19,122 nucleotides of DNA from a bacterium (GTDB lineage Bacteria > Patescibacteriota > Minisyncoccia > Phycocordibacterales > UBA1550). The position numbers and the translations under genes are program-made. The DNA lies in NCBI GenBank assembly GCA_021812665.1, contig JAKAMX010000012.1, positions 1 through 19,122 of the forward strand, written 5' to 3'. The notes beneath the pieces are model-generated. The model did no database searches. It was not told where the DNA came from and saw only the letters and a list, made by a program, of their open reading frames with translations. Of the stretch, positions 13,503 through 18,973 are shown piece by piece; within the stretch, counting starts at the first letter, position 1, and each line of letters starts with the position of its first letter.

Positions 13503-13970
13503 ATGCAGACAGCTCTCATCCTCGAAAATATTCGAAGCGCTCAAAATGTGGGCGCTATTTTTCGTACCGCCGATGCAATTGGTGTTTCGAAAATATACCT
13601 TGCGGGATATACACCGGCGCCACTAGATAAATTTAACCGCCCAAGAAAGGAAATAGCAAAAACGGCGCTTGGCGCAGAGAAAACAATTGCATGGGAGAGC
13701 GTTACTGAAACGGTATCGATCGTCGACAGATTAAAAAAGGAGGGTTTCAGTATCATCGCTGTCGAGCAGACACCAAAATCTATTGATTACAAAAAACTTG
13801 AAACCACTTCCCAAACTGCGTTTATTTTTGGGAATGAAGTCGATGGTGTACTTCCCGAAACGCTTTCTGTGGCGGACGCAGTTATTGAAATCCCAATGCG
13901 TGGCGAAAAGGAGTCACTTAATGTTGCGACATCGGCTGGAATAATCCTGTTTCGCACTCTCGATAAATAA
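13503..13970 (+). CDS. SpoU/TrmH-family RNA 2'-O-methyltransferase
   Basis: A SAM-dependent knotted (SPOUT) methylase that modifies a ribose in tRNA or rRNA. All three SpoU motifs are present in 155 aa: motif 1 NIRSAQNVGAIFRTADAIG (9-27), motif 2 FIFGNEVDGV (about 109-118) and motif 3 IPMRGEKESLNVATSAGI (about 130-147). The motif 1 Arg and the motif 3 Ser-Leu-Asn needed for activity are kept. No N-terminal substrate-binding extension is present, so it is a minimal catalytic domain and the target (TrmH, TrmL or RlmB type) cannot be assigned. Its stop abuts the stop of the convergent Mur ligase gene with zero bases between. Confidence 0.9.
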   Translation: MQTALILENIRSAQNVGAIFRTADAIGVSKIYLAGYTPAPLDKFNRPRKEIAKTALGAEKTIAWESVTETVSIVDRLKKEGFSIIAVEQTPKSIDYKKLETTSQTAFIFGNEVDGVLPETLSVADAVIEIPMRGEKESLNVATSAGIILFRTLDK

Positions 13971-15257
13971 CTATTTCTGCGAAAGCAATTTCTTGAGCTC
14001 TTCGCGCGCGACCTGAGCGTCATCCCATGGAGTTCTCTTGCCGTTTGCTTCCATGATATATGGATCAGTGCCTTTTCCGGTGATGATAACAGCGTCTCCT
14101 GTTTGTGCGCGTTTCAATCCTTCCGCAATGGCAAGTCTGCGGTCGAGGATAACATCAACATTTTTCTCGGTGATCCCGGTTTTTATCGCATCAATAATTT
14201 TCATTGGATCTTCGTCGTACGGATCCTCGTTGGTCAAAATAATCTCATCGCAATGCGTGTCTGCGATTTTTCCCATCTCTGGTCGTTTCCACGAGTCGCG
14301 ACCTCCTCCGGTACCACCCAAGATACAAATTTTTCTTGAGTTTTGAAAAACCTCATACACCTTTTCAAGCGAGTCAGCAGTATGTGCATAGTCGACGACC
14401 ACCTCAAACGTTTGGCCAGCGTTAATGCGCTCAACACGACCACGAATCCCATTGAATTTTTCAAGCGCGCGACGGATCACCTCTGGAGAAATGCCGACTG
14501 TCTTTGCAAAAGCAATCCCCGCAAGCATGTTTGATAGATTGAACGCTCCGGCGAGGTGGCTCTTGAGTGGTGCTCCCATAAAACTAAACTCCGTTTCGTT
14601 CTGGAGAAGTGTGTATGGTTCTGCGTCCTTGAGTGCATACGAAGTTTTTAGATCTGCTTCAACCTCAAGAAATTTATTTGAGTGCGCATCGTCGGCGTTT
14701 GCAACGAGCACACGAGGGCGTTTAGTTGATTTAGCCAATGCTCGCGCTATAGAAACTTTTGCGTCGACATAATTTTCAAACGAACCGTGTGATTCTATGT
14801 GCTCGGGGGAGAGGTTTGTGAAAATGAGCGCATCGAAGTCAATAAAGCGATGACGAAATTGTTTTGCCCCCTCGGATGTCATCTCGAGAATTACCCAGTC
14901 ACACTTTGCAGTTACCGCCTGTCGCAAAAAACGTTGTACAAAAAAACGCCCCGGAATGGTCATTTTATACAGATTGCGATTTTCTTGCTCGGCGACTTTA
15001 AAACGGAGCGTGCTTGCTGATGCGGTACGATAACCAGCTTCTTCGAGGATCGCATTTACGATTTCGGTCGTAGATGTTTTCCCTTTTGTTCCCGTTATGA
15101 GTACGATTTTAATACTGCGAGAAGGGAAACGGTACACAATGGCTGCGAGAAGCGCCAGCAGGTAGTGGTACGCTGGCTGAGCGGCTGCAAATAATTTTCT
15201 CGGAATAATTTTTTTTGCAATGCGTAGAATTTTTTCGATGATGTTGCTTGGTCTCAT
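13971..15257 (-). CDS. Mur ligase family protein, MurE-like, lacking the N-terminal domain
   Basis: An ATP-dependent amide ligase of the peptidoglycan Mur family. Within 428 aa the central and C-terminal domains are complete: P-loop GTKGKTS (56-62), EMTSEG (125-130), and TNLSPEHIESHGSFENYVDAK (147-167), which holds the metal and carbamoyl-Lys region. Further landmarks are GAFNLSNMLAGIAFAK, VVDYAHTADSLEKV and GKGTDPYIMEANG near the end. The N-terminal UDP-MurNAc-binding domain of MurE (about 90 residues) is missing; a basic helix and a hydrophobic stretch (about 27-43) replace it. Where MurE reads DNPR (meso-DAP type), this protein reads DPYD in TNEDPYDEDP. It could be a reduced MurE or a ligase with another amino acid or acceptor. 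It follows ruvA on the same strand after 12 bp. Confidence 0.82.
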   Translation of the reverse strand: MRPSNIIEKILRIAKKIIPRKLFAAAQPAYHYLLALLAAIVYRFPSRSIKIVLITGTKGKTSTTEIVNAILEEAGYRTASASTLRFKVAEQENRNLYKMTIPGRFFVQRFLRQAVTAKCDWVILEMTSEGAKQFRHRFIDFDALIFTNLSPEHIESHGSFENYVDAKVSIARALAKSTKRPRVLVANADDAHSNKFLEVEADLKTSYALKDAEPYTLLQNETEFSFMGAPLKSHLAGAFNLSNMLAGIAFAKTVGISPEVIRRALEKFNGIRGRVERINAGQTFEVVVDYAHTADSLEKVYEVFQNSRKICILGGTGGGRDSWKRPEMGKIADTHCDEIILTNEDPYDEDPMKIIDAIKTGITEKNVDVILDRRLAIAEGLKRAQTGDAVIITGKGTDPYIMEANGKRTPWDDAQVAREELKKLLSQK

Positions 15258-15269
15258 GGTGATAATAGT

Positions 15270-15848
15270 TTATTTCCCGATTCGTTTGAGCGCTTCTTTG
15301 ATGCGCGCGCTGGTGCCTTTTGTTTCTGGCGGAACTTTTTTTAGTGCATCTCGTGCTTCACGCTCGGCGTAACCAAGTGCAACGAGGCCCGCTATTGCAT
15401 CTTGTTCTTCTCGAAGCATTGCACCATCTGCTTCTGTCGCATGACTACTCATTTTGTCGCGAAGCTCAAGGATAATTTTTTGCGCACCCTTGGAGCCAAT
15501 GCCGGAAACTTTTGTAAGGGTTCCTGTGTCTCCAGCAGCGATAGCTTGCCTTAAATGGTTTACTGGCGCGATGTTCAAAATGCCAAGACCAGTACGTGGG
15601 CCGATTCCCGACACGCTGATGAGTTGTTCAAAAAAGTCGAGTTCTTCATGGTTCCCAAAGCCATACAAATCAAGCGCATCTTCTCGAACAGAGGTGTGAA
15701 TCCACAGGGAAACATTTTCATCTTCTGTTTCGCGCAGAGAGCGTAATGTGTCCATCGTGACACGGACCTTGTACCCGACACCATTTACGTCGATGACGAC
15801 AAATCGTTCGCTTGAAAAGAGAAGTTTTCCGGATAAGTGTGCGATCAT
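15270..15848 (-). CDS. ruvA: Holliday junction DNA helicase subunit RuvA
   Basis: RuvA binds four-way junctions as a tetramer and loads RuvB. The 192-aa protein starts MIAHLSGKLLF, has the N-terminal OB domain, two helix-hairpin-helix motifs (SVSGIGPRTGLGIL and KVSGIGSKGAQKIILEL), and the small C-terminal RuvB-contact domain (IAGLVALGYAEREARDAL). The start at 15848 fits the family and has a minus-strand TACTAT (15856-15861) 7 nt upstream. An in-frame ATG at 15878 would add ten residues (MALKPCTIRF) and is preceded by a strong AAGGAGGTG Shine-Dalgarno, so two starts are possible. The C-terminal gene neighbour is the Mur ligase, probably co-transcribed. Confidence 0.95.
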   Translation of the reverse strand: MIAHLSGKLLFSSERFVVIDVNGVGYKVRVTMDTLRSLRETEDENVSLWIHTSVREDALDLYGFGNHEELDFFEQLISVSGIGPRTGLGILNIAPVNHLRQAIAAGDTGTLTKVSGIGSKGAQKIILELRDKMSSHATEADGAMLREEQDAIAGLVALGYAEREARDALKKVPPETKGTSARIKEALKRIGK

Positions 15849-15900
15849 AAATCTTATAGTACACGGTTTAAGAGCCATTTGCACCTCCTTTTTGCGGGGG

Positions 15901-15929
15901 TTGCAAAATGTATAAAAAGATAGTAGAGT
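15901..15929 (+). promoter_or_regulatory. rpsT promoter
   Basis: TTGCAA (15901-15906), a 17-nt spacer and TAGAGT (15924-15929). The predicted start at about 15936 leaves a leader of about 4 nt before the rpsT ATG, with no Shine-Dalgarno. Divergent minus-strand elements (TTGGTC and TATACA, 18 nt apart) overlap it and could serve the long form of ruvA. Confidence 0.55.
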
Positions 15930-15939
15930 AGAGACCAAT

Positions 15940-16203
15940 ATGCCAATTACCAAATCAGCAAAACGCGCCATCCGTAGCTCGGAGCGCAAAATGGTCTACA
16001 ACGACCGCCGCAAGAAGGCAATGAAAGAAGCCGTAAAAGATACAAAAGCGGTTCTTTCCGCAAAGGACAAAAAAGCAGTACAGGAGATGCTTTCAAAGGC
16101 CTACAAAGCTATTGATAAAGCAGTAAAGACAAAACTTATCAAGAAAAATACAGCAGCCCGCAAAAAATCTCGCCTCGCAAGATTTGTGAACAAAGCAGCC
16201 TAA
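15940..16203 (+). CDS. rpsT: Small ribosomal subunit protein bS20
   Basis: bS20 binds 16S rRNA early in small-subunit assembly. The 87-aa protein is of normal length and strongly basic. It starts MPITKSAKRAIRSSERKMVYN and ends KNTAARKKSRLARFVNKA, the typical bS20 N-terminal helix and C-terminal K-N-x-A-x-R-K-K-S-R-L block. It is a single-gene transcription unit, with its own promoter and a strong terminator directly after the stop. The leader is too short for classical Shine-Dalgarno initiation. Confidence 0.97.
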   Translation: MPITKSAKRAIRSSERKMVYNDRRKKAMKEAVKDTKAVLSAKDKKAVQEMLSKAYKAIDKAVKTKLIKKNTAARKKSRLARFVNKAA

Positions 16204-16206
16204 CAC

Positions 16207-16239
16207 AAAAAGCACCCTGGAAGACCAGGGTGCTTTTTT
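16207..16239 (+). terminator. Intrinsic terminator of rpsT
   Basis: AAAAGCACCCTGG, loop AAGA, CCAGGGTGCTTTTTT: a perfect 13-bp stem with a T-run. The last T is also the first base of the extended -10 of the next gene. Confidence 0.95.
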
Positions 16240-16247
16240 GATACTAT
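16239..16247 (+). promoter_or_regulatory. Extended -10 of the rhodanese gene
   Basis: TGA-TACTAT directly follows the terminator T-run and ends 6 nt before the ATG at 16254, predicting a leaderless mRNA. Confidence 0.6.
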
Positions 16248-16253
16248 ACTTGC

Positions 16254-16568
16254 ATGGAAACAATATCTCCGGAAGGGGCAAAAAAGATGATCGATCAAGG
16301 GGTGGTTGATGTTATTGATGTGCGCTCGCCAGACGAGTTTTCTGATGGGCATATTAAAGGGGCGACGAACATTGATATCTATGATCCGTCGTTTGAGTCG
16401 AGCGTTATGAAACTTGATGTAAATAAACAATATGTAGTGAACTGCCAAAGCGGGGGAAGGTCCTCAAGCGCATGTGCTTTTATGAGCAGAAATGGATTTA
16501 AAAAAGTCATGAACCTCGAAGGGGGGATAGCTGCCTGGAAAAGGGAAGGTTTACCGATCGAAAAATAA
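16254..16568 (+). CDS. Single-domain rhodanese-like sulfurtransferase
   Basis: A 104-aa single rhodanese domain, likely cytoplasmic as there is no signal peptide. It transfers sulfane sulfur, with acceptors unknown here. The motifs are VIDVRSPDEFSDGHIKGATNI (about 20-40) and the active-site loop NCQSGGRSS (about 63-71), which keeps the catalytic Cys and a C-x-x-G-x-R loop. The C-terminal signature LEGGIAAWKREGLP is also present. It appears catalytically competent. It is transcribed alone from an extended -10 just after the rpsT terminator. Confidence 0.93.
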   Translation: METISPEGAKKMIDQGVVDVIDVRSPDEFSDGHIKGATNIDIYDPSFESSVMKLDVNKQYVVNCQSGGRSSSACAFMSRNGFKKVMNLEGGIAAWKREGLPIEK

Positions 16569-16571
16569 TAG

Positions 16572-16622
16572 TGCTACTATAAGGGTAGCTATTGCCACCG
16601 CAGAGTTCTTTTGAAAAGGAGG
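16572..16622 (+). promoter_or_regulatory. Promoter and Shine-Dalgarno of the M15-like gene
   Basis: TGC-TACTAT (16572-16580) is an extended -10, with a predicted start of about 16587 and a leader of about 40 nt. AAGGAGG (16616-16622) lies 4 nt before the ATG at 16627. Confidence 0.6.
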
Positions 16623-16626
16623 TTTT

Positions 16627-17340
16627 ATGTGCAAGAAGTGGCTCCTAGTGCTTTTTTGTTTTTTTTCGTGCGCGACACCACTTCACGGAGGAGTGCAAGC
16701 AAAAGATCCGCCGTGGGTGCTCGGTCCCATGGTGCCACCTCCGGTGGAGCTCAAAGGCTCCGAGGAGTCCCAGCTTTGGCAAAACTACATGGTAGAAAAA
16801 GAAGGCCTTGCCAGGATGCCAAACCGCAAACATCTTTTGACTTGGGAGGCGCTGGGTTTCTTTGTTTCGCTTCCGCAAACAAAAACTGCGCGAATAGACT
16901 CGCGACTCAAGAAGGACCCTGAATATTGTTTTGCGCTCCCACGGGTTGCAGATTTCCTCAAAGACCGAGCGTATGAATTAAGGCGTGATTTGCCTGGAGT
17001 GCATTTTGAGGTGAGCTCGGCAGTTCGTGATGAAGATCGACAGAAAAAAATACGGCGTGCAGGGAACTGGAACGCTGCGAGCGTATCGGGGCCCAAAGCT
17101 TCGTCTCATCTGACAGGCGCTACTATCGACATCACAAAGAAAAAAATGAGCAAAGCTCAGATCGAGTGGTGGCGGAAGAAACTTCTTTACTACGAAACCC
17201 TGCGAATGATTGAAGCTACCGAAGAGTTCAATCAAGCAGTTTTTCACATCATGGTCTTTGGGTCATACAAACGCATGCACCCTGACGATCCGGAAGACGA
17301 AGTCGCCAAGAAGGTGACAAAAAAGAAGAAGGGGAAATAA
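16627..17340 (+). CDS. Exported M15-like (D-Ala-D-Ala carboxypeptidase fold) protein
   Basis: A 237-aa exported protein. The N-terminus has a hydrophobic signal with Cys15 after FFS, which could be a weak lipobox, or else a plain signal peptide ending near A25. Residues 126-170 carry FEVSSAVRDEDRQKKI, then NWNAASVSGPKASSHLTG and TIDIT. This is the SS..R...Q / SSHLTG..ID pattern of M15/VanY-type zinc peptidases and related DUF5715-like proteins, with likely zinc ligands H161, D168 (H-x6-D) and H207 in VFHIMVF. The catalytic Glu is not obvious. The likely role is peptidoglycan peptide trimming outside the membrane. The C-terminus is Lys-rich. It has its own leader, Shine-Dalgarno and terminator. 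Confidence 0.75.
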   Translation: MCKKWLLVLFCFFSCATPLHGGVQAKDPPWVLGPMVPPPVELKGSEESQLWQNYMVEKEGLARMPNRKHLLTWEALGFFVSLPQTKTARIDSRLKKDPEYCFALPRVADFLKDRAYELRRDLPGVHFEVSSAVRDEDRQKKIRRAGNWNAASVSGPKASSHLTGATIDITKKKMSKAQIEWWRKKLLYYETLRMIEATEEFNQAVFHIMVFGSYKRMHPDDPEDEVAKKVTKKKKGK

Positions 17341-17343
17341 ACG

Positions 17344-17367
17344 AGCGGGCCGAAAGGCCTGCTTTTT
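17344..17367 (+). terminator. Intrinsic terminator of the M15-like gene
   Basis: AGCGGGCC, GAAA tetraloop, GGCCTGCT, then TTTT. The 8-bp stem has one G-T pair. Confidence 0.9.
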
Positions 17368-17419
17368 AGTTAACAAGATGTTCACCAAACCGCTGCTTTC
17401 AGCGACGCTATTTCTCGTG

Positions 17420-17428
17420 TGATATACT
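17420..17428 (+). promoter_or_regulatory. Extended -10 of the HExxH protein gene
   Basis: TGA-TATACT (17420-17428) ends 6 nt before the ATG at 17435. There is no clear -35 and no Shine-Dalgarno, so a leaderless start is predicted. Confidence 0.6.
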
Positions 17429-17434
17429 TGGCAT

Positions 17435-18109
17435 ATGGAAAGTAAAAATACTTTTGAGTCTAAAAGAGTTCCACTACTCAGTATTACCTTTAGTCTTGAA
17501 AATGAGACTGCTCGAGTAAAAGAAACCATCGAAAAGCTTTCTTGGTATAGGCAGCATTATGGCGAATCCAACGCTCGTTTGCCCGAAGGTGTTGGAGATA
17601 AAACGAGTATGGGCGATGTTGCCGGTATTGTTTCCGCTGAATTTAACGAAGATATCTATAATGATTTCGCGCAGCACGTGCAAAAAGAATGGGCAAATAT
17701 TTCAAACGAGATTAAAAGATTGAGCGAGATGCCAGATTTTCATTTACTGGAGTCATATATTCTTCGGCTCACACGATATGGCAGTGGTGGAAGTTACGAT
17801 TCAAGCCGCGGTATTATTATCGCAAGCATCGAACTTAGGTCAAAAGAAAAAATCGGAGGTACGATAATACACGAAATAACACATGTGGGTATTGAGCACT
17901 TGATTAAAAAGTATGATCTTGGACATTGGCAAAAAGAGCATTTGGTCGACCTAATTGTTGATCGTTATTTCCCAGACTTGAGAAAAATGCAAAAAATAGA
18001 AGAAGATGTAAGCGGCATAGACGAAGCATTTCAGAGACATTTCCCGGATATCGAAGCTGTGGTTCGTGCGGTCGGAGAGGGCAAGCAGGAAAAAGCATCG
18101 CAGGAGTAG
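17435..18109 (+). CDS. Cytoplasmic HExxH zincin-like protein, unknown family
   Basis: A 224-aa protein I do not recognise as a named family. It has no signal peptide or membrane segment. The centre carries IIHEITHVGIEHLI with HEITH at 146-150, the zinc-binding and catalytic motif of metallopeptidases. A downstream HWQKEHLVDLIVDRYFPDL offers E168 or D172 as a third ligand, which suggests a gluzincin-like arrangement. The N-terminal half (about 20-115) is mostly helical and amphipathic, and the C-terminus is charged. Upstream GSYDSSRGIIIASIELRS looks like the edge strands that precede the HExxH helix in zincins. Its stop is followed at once by copy B of the tRNA-trailer repeat on the other strand. 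No obvious partner gene is adjacent. Confidence 0.7.
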   Translation: MESKNTFESKRVPLLSITFSLENETARVKETIEKLSWYRQHYGESNARLPEGVGDKTSMGDVAGIVSAEFNEDIYNDFAQHVQKEWANISNEIKRLSEMPDFHLLESYILRLTRYGSGGSYDSSRGIIIASIELRSKEKIGGTIIHEITHVGIEHLIKKYDLGHWQKEHLVDLIVDRYFPDLRKMQKIEEDVSGIDEAFQRHFPDIEAVVRAVGEGKQEKASQE

Positions 18110-18213
18110 CTTGTGGTCACGAGTTACTATGTCTACTCGTGTGATTACACACTGCGTGGACTAAGTACTCTCGACCCCGCCTCGCGGTTTCGAAAGCTTT
18201 CGAAACAACGCTG
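18110..18213 (-). repeat. Structured tRNA-trailer repeat, copy B
   Basis: Read on the minus strand it begins CAGCGTT and contains the perfect 20-bp palindrome GTTTCGAAAGCTTTCGAAAC (18187-18206). It continues CGCGAG.CGGGGTCG.GAGTACTTA, has a hairpin CACGAGT...ACTCGTG, and ends AGTAACTCGTGACC plus ACAAG. The first 52 nt align without gaps to copy A at 11093. The palindromes differ at four positions that form two compensatory pairs (T-A to C-G and C-G to A-T). It lies 51 nt 3' of tRNA-Arg and directly abuts the stop codon of the convergent HExxH gene. Confidence 0.8.
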
Positions 18214-18219
18214 TGGCCA

Positions 18220-18267
18220 GCACAAGTACAGAAAAACCTCCCGCAGGGGAGGTTTTTCGTCTTGTGC
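18220..18267 (-). terminator. Terminator of tRNA-Arg with outer arm reaching into the tRNA
   Basis: The inner stem AAAAACCTCCC / GGGAGGTTTTT (18232-18242 and 18247-18257) with a T-run is an intrinsic terminator on the minus strand. Outer arms GCACAAG / CTTGTGC (18261-18267 and 18220-18226) extend it. The 5' outer arm includes the tRNA discriminator base and the last two acceptor bases. This parallels the tRNA-Lys hairpin. Confidence 0.8.
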
Positions 18268-18336
18268 TCTCGGTAGGAATCGAACCTACATTGCAAGCTC
18301 CGCAAGCTAGCGTCCTATCCATTGAACGACGAGAGC
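18265..18336 (-). tRNA. tRNA-Arg(GCG)
   Basis: A 72-nt cloverleaf on the minus strand. Acceptor GCTCTCG pairs with CGAGAGC and the discriminator is A. The D arm is GTTC-AATGGATA-GGAC, the anticodon stem CTAGC/GCTTG has one T-T mismatch, and the loop TTGCGGA gives anticodon GCG. The T arm is GTAGG-TTCGATT-CCTAC. CCA is not encoded. Anticodon GCG reads CGC and CGU directly; most bacteria use ACG, deaminated to inosine, for this box. The plus-strand ORF at 18213-18452 is antisense tRNA. Confidence 0.93.
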
Positions 18337-18354
18337 GTTCTGTCTTTCTCGTGC

Positions 18355-18382
18355 ACTCTAACACAAAATTACAAAAAGGCAA
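18355..18382 (-). promoter_or_regulatory. Promoter of tRNA-Arg
   Basis: On the minus strand TTGCCT (18377-18382), a 16-nt spacer and TAGAGT (18355-18360), with TGT before the -10. The predicted start is about 18348, 12 nt before the tRNA. Confidence 0.55.
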
Positions 18383-18386
18383 AAAT

Positions 18387-18860
18387 TTAAAACCCTGCCT
18401 TGCGCGCAAGGCGCTCGATGATCGGCTCCTCGCGCGGCTCCTCTGGGAGTAATAAAACCAAAGCCTCGTACACGTCATCTTTAATATATTCGTTGAGCGG
18501 GATCATGATGTGGGGGAGGTAGCTCTTTTTTGAAATGAGCATAAGCTTTGGCTCGTGATAGTCTTTTGAATCTTCTTCTTTTTCCACAACACAGAAAGAA
18601 TGAAGTGATTCCCATGGATAAAGTTTTGAGCCGGCGCGAATACCGATTCTCGAAATTTTGTACTCCTTCAACTGCGGTGGATTTTTTGCGGTAAAGAGGA
18701 GTGTGCCCATGCCGAGAACAATAACAATAGAGAGCAGCATGTTTCCTGCAATAATAAATGCGATAGCGAGCGATACACTAATGATGCCGATTGCCCAGTA
18801 CCAATCCGACGTGTGTTCACGATGTTCGTGTTCAGGAGCAACCCATGAAATAGTTTCCAT
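18387..18860 (-). CDS. Two-helix membrane protein with cytoplasmic PH-like domain
   Basis: A 157-aa protein of unknown function. It starts METISWVAPEHEHREHTSDWYW, a segment I associate with small Parcubacteria membrane proteins (DUF5673-like; from memory, not verified). Two membrane helices follow (about 22-40 and 42-60), then a beta-rich domain with ISRIGIRAGSKLYPWESLHSF and LMLISKKSYLPHIMIPL, resembling bacterial PH-like domains. The C-terminus is acidic-Pro then basic. The start at 18860 is preferred over 18869 because the extended -10 TGT-TACACT (18870-18878) is adjacent to the upstream ATG and 9 nt from this one. The tRNA-Arg promoter lies just downstream. Confidence 0.75.
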   Translation of the reverse strand: METISWVAPEHEHREHTSDWYWAIGIISVSLAIAFIIAGNMLLSIVIVLGMGTLLFTAKNPPQLKEYKISRIGIRAGSKLYPWESLHSFCVVEKEEDSKDYHEPKLMLISKKSYLPHIMIPLNEYIKDDVYEALVLLLPEEPREEPIIERLARKAGF

Positions 18861-18869
18861 ACAATACAT

Positions 18870-18878
18870 AGTGTAACA
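18870..18878 (-). promoter_or_regulatory. Extended -10 of the two-helix membrane protein gene
   Basis: TGT-TACACT on the minus strand, 9 nt before the ATG at 18860. Transcription would start within about 2-3 nt of the start codon. Confidence 0.5.
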
Positions 18879-18930
18879 AGTGTCGAGCGCACACGCAATT
18901 ACAGATGTGTATTATTAAAAATAAATACAA

Positions 18931-18961
18931 ATAAATAAAAAGCTGGGGAGTGCCCAGCTTT
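18931..18961 (-). terminator. Intrinsic terminator of the right-edge gene
   Basis: On the minus strand AAAGCTGGG (18953-18961), a short loop and CCCAGCTTT (18939-18947), then TTTATTTAT. It follows the stop codon at 18974 and supports a real minus-strand gene entering from the right edge. Confidence 0.85.
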
Positions 18962-18973
18962 GTGTTGTTGTGG

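Noticed and set aside
18113..18478. ORFs on both strands over tRNA-Arg and the trailer repeat
   Set aside because: They read through a tRNA, a terminator and the structured repeat. Similarity between the two loci at protein level comes from the DNA repeat, not from coding conservation.
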